From NCBI GenBank assembly GCA_910585715.1, contig CAJUEX010000013.1, positions 10,642 to 74,641 on the forward strand: 64,000 nt of DNA. The letters run 5' to 3'. The notes under the pieces are model-generated. The model saw only the letters and a list, made by a program, of their open reading frames with translations, searched no databases and was not told the DNA's origin. The position numbers were made by a program, and so were the translations under genes. Each line of letters begins with the position of its first letter. Position 1 is the stretch's first letter. This document shows positions 34,542 through 43,048 of this stretch, piece after piece. This DNA comes from an uncultured Lachnospiraceae bacterium (GTDB lineage Bacteria > Bacillota > Clostridia > Lachnospirales > Lachnospiraceae).

Positions 34542-35454
34542 TGTTTTGTTCCTCCCTTTCCTTTTTTTCCTCTTTATTTTCTTCTATATTTCCCTTTTGG
34601 GAATCCTTCTGTTTCTCCTCTTTCTTCTGTTGCCCGGCTTCTTTCTGTTTCTCTTCTTTATTCCGCAGCCCGGCTTCCTTTTGATTTTCTTCTTTCTTTC
34701 CTACAGATCCTTCTCCTGCCTCGGTATCATAAAACTTTCTCCTGCCACAGCCCTTTTCCCCGCAGTTCATACAGTCTTCGCTGCAGCCGGAACCGATTTT
34801 GCTCATATCCTTTCCTTTTTTCTCACCTTCCAGCTTTACTTTATTCTGGATGGCAGTCAGGCAGGCAAGTACAAAGAATGCTCCCGGCGCCAGAACAAAA
34901 ATGCTGGCCGGAGTAAAAAATGCAATTTCCTTTCCTCCAAGCAGCCATGGATGGTCAGCAGTAGGCATAACATGAAATCCAAACAAATCCCCTGCTCCCA
35001 ACAGCTCCCTTACTGCGCCAATACAGGTTAAGGCAATGGAAAATCCAAGACCCATTCCAAGACCGTCAAAAAAGGATGGAATCACCGGATTTTTAGAGGC
35101 ATAAGCTTCTGCTCTTCCTAAAATGATGCAGTTTACCACGATTAAAGGAATGTAAATTCCAAGGGCTCCATATAAAGAAGGAAGAAAGCCTTCCAAAAGC
35201 AGCTCCAGCGTGGTTACAAAGGAAGCAATAATAACGATAAAAGCCGGAATCCTTACTTTATCCGGAATAATATTTCTAAGAAGCGCTATAAAAACATTGC
35301 TTAAGGCGAGCACCACCGTAGTGGTCAGTCCCATGCCAAGGCCGTTGATGGCAGATGTGGTAACTGCCAGGGTGGGACACATGCCTAACATAAGCACAAA
35401 GGTTGGATTTTCCTTCACAATGCCGTTTATCAGTCTTTCTTTTCCACTATTCAT
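34534..35454 (-). CDS. rnfE: Rnf complex subunit E with long charged C-terminal extension
   Basis: Membrane subunit homologous to NqrD. The core (about 1-205) has six helices, GMCPTLAVTTSAINGLGMG with the cluster cysteine near the N-terminus and VVNCIILGRAEAYA with the other. About 90 residues are then added beyond the usual family end: a cysteine cluster GCSEDCMNCGEKGCG (about 217-231), then a Lys/Glu/Gln-rich repetitive tail (NKEEKQKEAGQQKKEEKQ). The tail is predicted cytoplasmic and disordered. Extensions of RnfE occur in some Clostridia; a metal-binding role for the cysteines is a guess. Confidence 0.92.
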   Translation of the reverse strand: MNSGKERLINGIVKENPTFVLMLGMCPTLAVTTSAINGLGMGLTTTVVLALSNVFIALLRNIIPDKVRIPAFIVIIASFVTTLELLLEGFLPSLYGALGIYIPLIVVNCIILGRAEAYASKNPVIPSFFDGLGMGLGFSIALTCIGAVRELLGAGDLFGFHVMPTADHPWLLGGKEIAFFTPASIFVLAPGAFFVLACLTAIQNKVKLEGEKKGKDMSKIGSGCSEDCMNCGEKGCGRRKFYDTEAGEGSVGKKEENQKEAGLRNKEEKQKEAGQQKKEEKQKDSQKGNIEENKEEKKEREEQNNE

Positions 35455-36073
35455 TGCTGCCGCCTCCCTTCAGGATTTCTTCATATTTCTCATGAAAATA
35501 AGCCAGCCCGCCATTGACTCCGTTAGTCACCGCATTAGTAGTAATGGTGGCTCCGCTTATGGCATCAATCTCGCTTTCGGACATGGAGCCCGATTTGGTG
35601 TAAGAAAACTGCTCCACCTTTTTATTGGCAAACTGGGGCTTTAACACTTCCTCCGCCCTCATTCCAAGTCCCGGAGTTTCTCCAATTGCCAGAATGGAAA
35701 TGCCGTTTAAAGTGCCGTCCGCCTGAATGCCCATCATAAACTGAATATCTCCCCCGTAGCCCTCATGGTCGGTTACGGTAAGCACAAGTCCTATGGGGTT
35801 ATGGCTTCCGTCTTTTGCAAGCATCACATTGTCTATGGAAACCTGTTCAAATCCAAGCTCCTTTAAGATTTCCCCGTTTTCCGCCTCTTCCATGGTTTCT
35901 GTTTCCTCAAACTCCACTGCTGAGGGAAATACCTCCTGACAGGCTTCCTGCTTCGTCTTAAGCTCCTGATTCTCAATAGGCGCTTTTGTCACCTCATAAA
36001 CAAGCCCCAGGGCACAACCGGCAATCAGGGTAATCAAAAACAGAATCAGCGTATCTCTTAACATACTTTTCAT
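35447..36073 (-). CDS. rnfG: Rnf complex subunit G (covalent FMN)
   Basis: Single-helix subunit (about 7-27) with an extracytoplasmic FMN domain. The flavinylation motif SGATITT is at about 176-182 in IDAISGATITTNAV, where the threonine carries FMN attached by an ApbE-type transferase (not in this window). The 208 residues match the family. Start and stop overlap with rnfD and rnfE by four and eight bases. Confidence 0.94.
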   Translation of the reverse strand: MKSMLRDTLILFLITLIAGCALGLVYEVTKAPIENQELKTKQEACQEVFPSAVEFEETETMEEAENGEILKELGFEQVSIDNVMLAKDGSHNPIGLVLTVTDHEGYGGDIQFMMGIQADGTLNGISILAIGETPGLGMRAEEVLKPQFANKKVEQFSYTKSGSMSESEIDAISGATITTNAVTNGVNGGLAYFHEKYEEILKGGGSNE

Positions 36074-37002
36074 GCCTTTTCCCCTCCTTTGCCAAAGCTT
36101 TTTGGAAGTGTCACTCTTTCAATCAGGGGCACTAGCAGATTGCCTAAAATAATCGCATAGGAAACCCCTTCCGCACTAGCCCCGTAAATACGGAAAATCC
36201 CTGTGAGAATGCCAAGGATAATACCGTATACATACTGGCCTCTTTTTGTAATAGGTCTGGTGACATAATCCGTCGCCATAAAAAAGGCGCCTAGCATCAA
36301 TCCGCCGCCTGCAAGCTGGGCGCTTATGTAAGCCGGGCTGAAACCATGTCCGGAAAATAAAACAAGGAATACCACAAAGGAACCAAGATAGCTGAAAGGA
36401 ATCTTTAAATCAATTGCCCCCGCAAAAAGAAGGATGCAGGCTCCAATTAAAATGGCTATCATGGAGGTCTCGCCTATGGTTCCTGCCGTCTTACCGATTA
36501 TCATGGACATGGTGTCTACGTTTTCCCCTGCCTTTAATGCCGCTAAAGGAGTTGCTCCTGTATAACCGTCACACTCAAAGTCGGTCATAATGGAGGTAAA
36601 GGAAATCAGCAGAAAACATCTGGCTCCCAATGCGGGATTCATGAAATTCTGTCCAAGACCCCCAAAGAGCATTTTCACTACGATAATGGCAAAAGCCCCT
36701 CCGATGACTCCAATCCACCAGGGTGCCCGGGGCGGCAGGTTCAATGCCAGCAAAAGTCCCGTCACTACTGCGGATAGGTCGCTGATGGTATTTTTCTTTT
36801 TACATATTTTGTTAAAGATGGTTTCTGATAATACGGCAGAGGCAACTGTAACCAGAATCAGAACCAGTGCGGGGATTCCAAAATTATAGATTCCAAAAAT
36901 AGTTGCAGGTAATAATGCCAGTATGACGCAAAGCATAATATTGCCGGTAGTCACCTTAGACCGGATATGGGGATTTGATGAAACCTTCATTAAATCGCTC
37001 AA
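36070..37002 (-). CDS. rnfD: Rnf complex subunit D (covalent FMN)
   Basis: Multi-helix subunit homologous to NqrB, probably part of the ion path. The 310 residues contain the second flavinylation motif, DGYTGATPLA (about 149-158). GLGQNFMNPALGARCFLL and the later SAEGVSYAIILGNLLVPLIER are conserved in the family. It lies 12 bases after rnfC and overlaps rnfG by four. Confidence 0.95.
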   Translation of the reverse strand: MSDLMKVSSNPHIRSKVTTGNIMLCVILALLPATIFGIYNFGIPALVLILVTVASAVLSETIFNKICKKKNTISDLSAVVTGLLLALNLPPRAPWWIGVIGGAFAIIVVKMLFGGLGQNFMNPALGARCFLLISFTSIMTDFECDGYTGATPLAALKAGENVDTMSMIIGKTAGTIGETSMIAILIGACILLFAGAIDLKIPFSYLGSFVVFLVLFSGHGFSPAYISAQLAGGGLMLGAFFMATDYVTRPITKRGQYVYGIILGILTGIFRIYGASAEGVSYAIILGNLLVPLIERVTLPKSFGKGGEKA

Positions 37003-37014
37003 GTTTGTTCCCTC

Positions 37015-38334
37015 CTATTTTTTCTTTTTTCCCAGTATGATTTTTCTCATGGACTTTATGGACTGGGTCAAAGGCCGTTTTGCAGGACAGATAAAGCTGC
37101 AGCAGCCGCATTCACAGCATTCCATGCCGTTGTACTTCAAAAACTTTTCTTCTTCATAATGCTCTGCAAAGTCCGCAAGCCTGCTTGGCAGTACCCGTCC
37201 GGGACAGACCTCCACACACCTGCCGCAATTGATGCAGGGTCCCGGCTCCATGGCAGACACATCATCCCTGGTGAGGCAAAGCAGTGCCGATGCCGTTTTG
37301 GTGGTGGGCACATCCAGGTCAAAAATGCCAAAGCCCATCATGGGCCCTCCGGAAATAATCTTTACCGGTTCTTCCTTAAAGCCCCCTGCTTCTTCAATCA
37401 GCTCATGATAATTAGTGCCGATTCGCACCCGGAAATTCCGCGGGTTATTTATGGCATCTCCCGTAACGGTTACAATCCGGTACATAAGGGGCTTCCCTTC
37501 CCTGACCGCCCGGTTGATGGCTACGATGGTATCCACATTGTTCACCACACATCCTGCATCTGCCGGAAGCTTCGTGGAATCAATGGCACGTCCGGTTGCC
37601 GCATAAATCAGCTGCCTTTCCGCTCCCTGGGGGTACTTGGTCTTCAAAGGCTTCACCTGAATATCCGGTTCATCCTTTGTAAGCTCTTTTAATATGTGAA
37701 TGCAATCAGGCTTATTATCCTCCACTGCCAGAATTCCCTTTGCATTGGGAAACAGGGCAAGGGAAACCTTCAGCCCCTCAACGAGCTTTTCCGGCTCCTC
37801 CAGCATCCTTCTGTAATCGGAAGTCAGATAAGGCTCGCATTCCGCACAGTTTGCAATCACATAGTCAATTTTATCCGGCTCCTTTGGAGACAGCTTTACA
37901 TGGGTTGGAAATCCGGCTCCGCCCATTCCTACGATTCCCGCCTCTTTTATCTTTTCTATAATCTCTTCCCTTGTCATTTCCGAAAGGGGCTTTACCGGCG
38001 CATATTCCACCTCTTCATACTTTCCGTCATTTTCTACCACAATGGACATAACGCTGTCCCCTACCACTACACGCCTTGGCTCAATTGCCTTCACCGTGCC
38101 GGAAACCGTGGCATAAATCGGCGCCGAAACGTAACCTGCCGCCTCGGCAATTTTCTGGCCTGCCAGCACCTTATCCCCTTTTGCCACAACAGGCACCGCC
38201 GGCGCTCCGATATGCTGTGATAAAGGGTACACTAAATCTCCTTTTGGGTTTACATCTAAAATGGGTTTGTCCTTGCTTAAATCTTTTCCGTCATAGGGAT
38301 GAATCCCTCCATGAAATGTTAATCTTCCTCCCAT
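37015..38334 (-). CDS. rnfC: Rnf complex subunit C (NADH/flavin and Fe-S)
   Basis: Peripheral subunit that exchanges electrons with NAD+. The 439 residues include an N-terminal barrel-like domain (GGIHPYDGKDLSKDKPI), the nucleotide/flavin site GMGGAGFPTHVKL (about 136-148) and two [4Fe-4S] motifs: CINCGRCVEVCP (about 367-378) and CCECGCCSFICP (about 406-417). First gene of rnfCDGEAB. Candidate promoter at 38392-38420. Confidence 0.96.
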   Translation of the reverse strand: MGGRLTFHGGIHPYDGKDLSKDKPILDVNPKGDLVYPLSQHIGAPAVPVVAKGDKVLAGQKIAEAAGYVSAPIYATVSGTVKAIEPRRVVVGDSVMSIVVENDGKYEEVEYAPVKPLSEMTREEIIEKIKEAGIVGMGGAGFPTHVKLSPKEPDKIDYVIANCAECEPYLTSDYRRMLEEPEKLVEGLKVSLALFPNAKGILAVEDNKPDCIHILKELTKDEPDIQVKPLKTKYPQGAERQLIYAATGRAIDSTKLPADAGCVVNNVDTIVAINRAVREGKPLMYRIVTVTGDAINNPRNFRVRIGTNYHELIEEAGGFKEEPVKIISGGPMMGFGIFDLDVPTTKTASALLCLTRDDVSAMEPGPCINCGRCVEVCPGRVLPSRLADFAEHYEEEKFLKYNGMECCECGCCSFICPAKRPLTQSIKSMRKIILGKKKK

Positions 38335-38391
38335 GCCCTGCCCTTCCTTCTTTTCGGTTTTGTCTTTTTATCCAAATATGTCTGATTCTCT

Positions 38392-38420
38392 TTTATCTTA
38401 TTCTGTAAGTCATGTGCCAA
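38392..38420 (-). promoter_or_regulatory. Candidate promoter of the rnf operon
   Basis: Minus strand: TTGGCA, 17-base spacer, GATAAA, 58 bases before the rnfC ATG. The spacing is right and 9 of 12 positions match; no other candidate in the gap is better. Confidence 0.5.
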
Positions 38421-38481
38421 GCACTAAAACAGCTTACCTTTCCATTCTACTATTTTTCCTGACAAAATACTACAGAAAAAG

Positions 38482-39396
38482 CTATTTTATTTTTGAATAC
38501 TTCTCATCCAGATACCCAATATACTCTTTTCTTTGAACTTCCCCTTTATTGTCGGCATACCACTTATAGCTTTCCGCCAGACCGTCAGCCAAACTTGTCT
38601 GCTCTTCCTTAAAATACTTATTTTGCAGCGATACATCCAGCCGGTACTCATAATCATAAAAGCAAAAATAATCCCTCTGATTCTTTTCCTCATAAAGATT
38701 TACAAAATCCACTTCTGTTTCACCAACTGCCTGATAGCAGGTTTCAACCCACTGTTTAATTGTGACAGTCTCTGAATTTCCAACATTAAATATATGTTCT
38801 TCCACTTCTCCGTCCATTAATATCTCAATAAATTTACACAAATCCCCCACATAAAAAAACTGTAGCTTCATTTCCCCTTCCCCCGGCAGGTAAAACTTTC
38901 TTTTCCTTTCTGCGCATTCAAACACAAATGCTGCCCGGTAAAGATTTTCCATGGGGCCATATAAATATGGCGGCCTTAAAATATAGGCTTCGGGAACCCT
39001 GGAAAGCAAATATTCCTCCGCTTCCCTTTTATTGGTTCCGTATTCCTTCCATATCGGATTATATTCACACTGTTCCTGCTCGCTAACCGATTCTTTATGT
39101 ATTCCGTACACTGCGCTTGAGCTTATAAATATGTACTTTTTAAAACCGTTGACAGCATCCAGCAGTTTTTTTATATCCTCCCTTGTGTATGCATTCACAT
39201 CAATTATAGTGTCAAATTCATAATTCCTTAATTTATTTCCTATATAATTTCGGTCACACTCTATTAAATGCACTCCGGCAACCTGCCGCCTTGTATTTCT
39301 ATTCAAAACAAACACTTCATAGCCTTTTTGCAAAAAATAAGAGGCAATAAAACGGCTCACAAAAACCGTCCCGCCGGTTACAAGTATTTTTTTCAT
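38482..39396 (-). CDS. NAD-dependent epimerase/dehydratase family protein
   Basis: Short-chain dehydrogenase of the extended type, 304 residues. The NAD-binding motif is slightly altered: GGTVFVSRFIA (about 8-18) in place of GGTGFIG. The catalytic set is ISSSAVYG with Tyr then YGTNKREAE with the YxxxK lysine (about 128-137). LRPPYLYGP and FNVGNSETVTIKQW are also family-like. The substrate is probably a nucleotide sugar, but none of its neighbours are sugar genes. Similar proteins are annotated as reductases of unknown role. It is transcribed alone from a consensus promoter. Confidence 0.85.
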   Translation of the reverse strand: MKKILVTGGTVFVSRFIASYFLQKGYEVFVLNRNTRRQVAGVHLIECDRNYIGNKLRNYEFDTIIDVNAYTREDIKKLLDAVNGFKKYIFISSSAVYGIHKESVSEQEQCEYNPIWKEYGTNKREAEEYLLSRVPEAYILRPPYLYGPMENLYRAAFVFECAERKRKFYLPGEGEMKLQFFYVGDLCKFIEILMDGEVEEHIFNVGNSETVTIKQWVETCYQAVGETEVDFVNLYEEKNQRDYFCFYDYEYRLDVSLQNKYFKEEQTSLADGLAESYKWYADNKGEVQRKEYIGYLDEKYSKIK

Positions 39397-39428
39397 TCAC
39401 CCATCCTCCATTTTATTTATCCATAAAA

Positions 39429-39457
39429 ATTATCATATCTGGCAGCAAAAATGTCAA
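39429..39457 (-). promoter_or_regulatory. Promoter of the epimerase gene
   Basis: Minus strand: TTGACA, 17-base spacer, GATAAT, 33 bases before the ATG. Back to back with the plus-strand promoter at 39487-39516. Confidence 0.85.
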
Positions 39458-39486
39458 TATTGAAACCAACTTTTCACAAGTCAAAG

Positions 39487-39516
39487 TTGAAAAATCCTCC
39501 CCAAATATGCTATGAT
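39487..39516 (+). promoter_or_regulatory. Promoter of the YprB-like gene
   Basis: TTGAAA, 18-base spacer, TATGAT; 76 bases before the ATG at 39593. It is divergent from the epimerase promoter; the two -35 boxes are 29 bases apart. Confidence 0.75.
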
Positions 39517-39592
39517 ATTTCAAAAGCAGTTTCAAGCTATAGCAATTATTTTTACCATTTTTACAGATGGGACAACAAATACAGGAGGCATT

Positions 39593-40750
39593 ATGAAAAC
39601 GATAAGAACAGCAATAGACTTTCCAAATCCATCCTATCCGTTAGAGCATATAGACGAACTTTCCAAAATTTTATTCGTTGATATTGAAACAACAGGTTTT
39701 GCAGCAAAATCCTCTTATTTATATTTAATCGGCTGCCTGTGTTATGAGGAAGGAGGCTGGCAGTTAATACAGTTCTTGGCAGAGGACTACATTGAAGAGC
39801 CTTTTATCTTACAGGAATTTTTAGTTCTTTGTAAGGAATACCACACTTTAATTCATTATAACGGCAACAATTTTGACCTGCCTTATTTAAGGCAGAAATG
39901 CGAACAATTCGGGCTAAAGCCTCCCTTTGACCAGATAAATACGGATAATATGGATAATCCGGAAAATACAGAACGCACAGCCATGAACGGGATTGACATT
40001 TACAAGCGTATTTCCGGCTTTAAAAATATTCTTCATCTGGAAAACTGCAAACAGAAAACGCTGGAAAACTTCCTTGGAATTTCCAGAGAAGACAAATACA
40101 ACGGAGGAGAACTGATTTCCATTTATCACGATTATGCTAAAACAAAAAAACCTGAATTATTGGAGCTTCTTCTGCTTCATAACAAGGAGGACATGCAGGG
40201 TATGTTCGCATTGCTTCCCATATTATCCTATATGGACATACTGCTTGTTCCTTTCCGGGTGGTAAAGGTTCAGGCAAATCATTACGACAATATATCCGGC
40301 ACCCGCTCCTATGAGGTGTTAATGAAAATAAAATTCCACACCGCCTTCCCAAAACCAATAGCCATCCACAAAAACGGCTGTCATTTCAGCGGTCAGGGCA
40401 AAGAAGGCTATTTAAAGGTTCCCTGCCTGAAAGAAGAACTGAAATTCTTTTATTCAAACTACAAGGATTACTACTACCTTCCCATGGAAGATACGGCACT
40501 GCACAAATCCGTAGCCGCCTATGTAGACAAAGACTTCCGCAAACAGGCAACCGCAGCTAACTGCTACACAAAAAAACAAGGCACCTACCTCCCGGAATGG
40601 TCTCCCCTCTTTACCCCCATCTTCAAAAAAAGCTATCAGGATAACGACCTGTTCTTTGAACTGACCGAAGAAATGAAACGCAGCCCGGAAGAATTTACAA
40701 AATACGCCCTCCACATCATGGATATGCTGATTCATGAAGGAAAAAAATAA
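39593..40750 (+). CDS. YprB-type ribonuclease H-like (DEDD) domain protein
   Basis: Predicted 3'-5' exonuclease-like protein, 385 residues from MKTIRTAIDF; AGGAGG lies 5 bases before this ATG, while a longer frame has no site. The domain at about 27-200 carries FVDIETTGF (DE of the DEDD set), HYNGNNFDLPYLRQK (third acidic residue) and LLLHNKEDMQGM (fourth). The C-terminal 170 residues are a beta-rich region of unknown role. The family is named after B. subtilis YprB; nucleic-acid substrate is unknown. It is the only plain plus-strand protein gene here, transcribed away from the epimerase and ending just before a hairpin element. Confidence 0.88.
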   Translation: MKTIRTAIDFPNPSYPLEHIDELSKILFVDIETTGFAAKSSYLYLIGCLCYEEGGWQLIQFLAEDYIEEPFILQEFLVLCKEYHTLIHYNGNNFDLPYLRQKCEQFGLKPPFDQINTDNMDNPENTERTAMNGIDIYKRISGFKNILHLENCKQKTLENFLGISREDKYNGGELISIYHDYAKTKKPELLELLLLHNKEDMQGMFALLPILSYMDILLVPFRVVKVQANHYDNISGTRSYEVLMKIKFHTAFPKPIAIHKNGCHFSGQGKEGYLKVPCLKEELKFFYSNYKDYYYLPMEDTALHKSVAAYVDKDFRKQATAANCYTKKQGTYLPEWSPLFTPIFKKSYQDNDLFFELTEEMKRSPEEFTKYALHIMDMLIHEGKK

Positions 40751-40751
40751 T

Positions 40752-41002
40752 AACGGTTCAGACAGCATCTCACCCACAGGAATCGGAATACAGATTTGAC
40801 AAAATCTATAGCCAGAATACGGATTTGACAAAATCTATAGCCTTTCGATACACAGTAGGAACCGGCAGATGATAGAGAAGTCTTGGAGGCCTTAATGAAA
40901 ACGCCGGTACTAACGCACCGTATTTTGGTGCGTTAGTACCGCTGCGTTTTCATAGAGCGAGAGCGTGCCCCCAAGACTTCTCTATCATCTGCCGGTTCCT
41001 AC
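40752..41002. repeat. Long inverted-repeat element with 32-bp perfect arms (hairpin family, copy 3)
   Basis: It begins TAACGGTTCAGACAG with CCCACAGGAATCGG, as at 5.2 kb. A 29-bp unit follows, repeated twice in tandem (40786-40814 and 40815-40843), each with an inner AGATTT/AAATCT palindrome. Perfect arms at 40855-40886 and 40971-41002 (32 bases) enclose an inner stem ATGAAAACGC/GCGTTTTCAT, an apical 15-bp stem (40905-40919 with 40927-40941) and loop GTATTTT. The asymmetric loop carries GGAGGCCTTA on the left and AGAGCGAGAGCG (40954-40965) on the right, as in the 17.1 kb copy. It lies between convergent genes. Nothing further was seen in 41003-41094. Confidence 0.9.
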
Positions 41003-41094
41003 GTCCTCCCCACCAAAGCCCCCCATACCTAAAGAAAAGCGCCCCCAGAGCCTAATTCCAAGCCCCAAAGCCGCTTTTTCCCAACCTTCCATTA

Positions 41095-41874
41095 TCAAAA
41101 CCGCTCATAAAAAAACGAATTCTTCCTTCTGTAATTCATTTCCTTATAATTAATAATCTGTTCCGTACTGCCAATAAACAGGGAGCCCCCCTTTTTCAGA
41201 GAGTCATAAAACTTCCGGAATATCTCCTCTTTTGCTTCCTCCGTAAAATAAATCAACACATTCCTGCACACTATCAAATCACAATTTTTTTCATAAGTGT
41301 CTTTTAACAAATTGTGCTGCCGAAACTCCACCCTTGCCTTAATCTCCTTGGAAATCTGGTAAGAAGGACCGATTTTCGTGAAATATTTTTCTTTTAAATC
41401 CCTTGGCACGGAAAGAACGCTTTTTTCCGAATACAAGCCGGTCTTCGCCTTGGCAATTACCTGCTTATCAATATCCGTGGCAATAATCTTTATCTGGGAA
41501 AGAGGCAAGTGTCTGGACAATGCCATAACTAATGAATATGGCTCATCTCCTGTAGAACAGGCAGCGCTCCATATCTTCAAGTTCCTTCCAAACCTGTTTA
41601 TCAACTCCGGAAAAATTTCTTTATCCAACAGTTCCCATTGTTCCGGATTCCGGTAGAACTCCGATACGTTAATGGTAAGGTAATTTACGAATTCATCGAA
41701 TTTTTCCCGGTTCTCTTTTAAAAGCTGAATATATTTTTCATAGCCGGTAATACCATTTTTCCCAATTAACGTATCGATACGGCGCTTCATCTGCTTTTCC
41801 TTGTAGGCATTCAAATCTATCTGGGTCAATGCAAAAACTGCACCTTTAAAATATTCATAATCATAAGCCGGCAT
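41095..41874 (-). CDS. cheR: CheR-type protein glutamate methyltransferase
   Basis: SAM-dependent methyltransferase for glutamates of chemoreceptors. The 259 residues include the N-terminal helical domain (about 1-70), YLTINVSEFYRNPEQWELL (the TRF-like segment with the catalytic region), IWSAACSTGDEPYSLVMAL (SAM motif I, about 98-116), IIATDID and FRQHNLL with VCRNVLIYF. No receptor or other chemotaxis gene is nearby; it lies 19 bases after rpsA, an arrangement seen in related Clostridia. The missing beta-subdomain pentapeptide site cannot be judged without a model. Confidence 0.9.
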   Translation of the reverse strand: MPAYDYEYFKGAVFALTQIDLNAYKEKQMKRRIDTLIGKNGITGYEKYIQLLKENREKFDEFVNYLTINVSEFYRNPEQWELLDKEIFPELINRFGRNLKIWSAACSTGDEPYSLVMALSRHLPLSQIKIIATDIDKQVIAKAKTGLYSEKSVLSVPRDLKEKYFTKIGPSYQISKEIKARVEFRQHNLLKDTYEKNCDLIVCRNVLIYFTEEAKEEIFRKFYDSLKKGGSLFIGSTEQIINYKEMNYRRKNSFFYERF

Positions 41875-41893
41875 GTTGTACCTACCTTATTTT

Positions 41894-43048
41894 TTATTCT
41901 TCCGATTCTGCTTCTGCTGCAATGACAGCTTCAATATCTACAGAAACAACATCTGCATCCTCTTCCGGTGTATCCTCTTTCTCTTCTGCCGGTTCCGGTG
42001 CAAGCAAAGCTTTTATGCTCAGGCTGATTTTCTTATCCGCCTCATTAAAGTCAACAATCTTAGCTGTCACTTCCTGCCCGATGCTCAGCACGTCAGCAGG
42101 CTTTTCAATATGCTCTTTAGAAATCTGGGACACATGTAAAAGCGCATCTACACCTTCTTCCAGCTCCACAAATGCACCGAAGTCTGTCATTCTTGCCACT
42201 TTGCCGGTTACAGTATCTCCCACTGCATATTTCTTTTCTGCATCCTTCCAAGGATTCAATTCATCAAACTTTAAGCTGAGGGCAATCTTGGTTCCTTCAA
42301 TTTCCTTGATAAGAACTTTCAGTTCCTGTCCTACCTTAAAGGTCTTCTTTGGATTCTCTACCCGGCCCCAGGACATTTCTGAAATATGAAGAAGTCCGTC
42401 AGCACCGCCCAAATCAATAAATGCGCCGAAGTCTGTCACGTTCTTGACAGTACCTTCCACTACATCCCCTTCTTTGATTCTTGCAAATAATTCCTTCTGC
42501 ATTTCTTCTTTCTTTGCAACTAAAAGCTGCTTGCGGTCACCAATATATCTTCTTCTCTTTGGATTATATTCACTGATGACGAATTCTATTTCTTTTCCTG
42601 CATAGACAGACAAATCCTTTTCATATACATTCGATACAAGGCTTGCCGGAATGAAGATTCTCACTTCATCCAGTACCACGCTTAAGCCGCCGTCCAATAC
42701 CTGCGCCACCTTGGCAGTAAGCACTTCTTTGTTTTCAAAGGCTTCCTGAATTCTCTTATTGCCTTTTTCAGCAGCAAGGCGCTTGTAGGAAAGAATAACC
42801 TGTCCCTCTCCGTCGTTTACTTTGACTACTTTCACTTCCATAGTGTCTCCGACTTTTAAGATAGTCGTTAAATCTGCATTTGGCTCGTTTGTGTATTCAT
42901 TTCGTGTAAGAATACCGTCTGATTTATATCCAATATTCAGGATGGCTTCGTCTTCTTTTACAGCAATGACTTTTCCCTCGACTACCTCTCCGTTTCTGAT
43001 TGTTTTAAATGATTGGTCTAACATTTGTTCAAAAGTTAATTCTGACAT
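41894..43048 (-). CDS. rpsA: Ribosomal protein S1-like RNA-binding protein
   Basis: Protein of four S1 repeats, 384 residues from MSELTFEQMLDQSF; GAGGAGG lies 9 bases upstream of this ATG, excluding the longer frame. Repeats run at about 16-85, 100-165, 185-255 and 270-340, the last two strongest (VTDFGAFIDLGGADGLLHIS, MTDFGAFVELEEGVDALLHVS). The acidic C-terminus is typical. Firmicute S1 homologues bind mRNA but are not always ribosome-bound. The start lies inside the last codons of ispH (20-base overlap); the pair is fused in some Clostridia. Confidence 0.92.
   Translation of the reverse strand: MSELTFEQMLDQSFKTIRNGEVVEGKVIAVKEDEAILNIGYKSDGILTRNEYTNEPNADLTTILKVGDTMEVKVVKVNDGEGQVILSYKRLAAEKGNKRIQEAFENKEVLTAKVAQVLDGGLSVVLDEVRIFIPASLVSNVYEKDLSVYAGKEIEFVISEYNPKRRRYIGDRKQLLVAKKEEMQKELFARIKEGDVVEGTVKNVTDFGAFIDLGGADGLLHISEMSWGRVENPKKTFKVGQELKVLIKEIEGTKIALSLKFDELNPWKDAEKKYAVGDTVTGKVARMTDFGAFVELEEGVDALLHVSQISKEHIEKPADVLSIGQEVTAKIVDFNEADKKISLSIKALLAPEPAEEKEDTPEEDADVVSVDIEAVIAAEAESEE

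Noticed and set aside
40752..41002. Integron attC-like site
   Set aside because: Imperfect palindromes invite the comparison, but RYYYAAC/GTTRRRY boxes and an integrase are absent.
40965..41153. Plus-strand ORF of 62 codons
   Set aside because: It begins in the hairpin arm, is proline- and serine-rich by composition only, and overlaps cheR.
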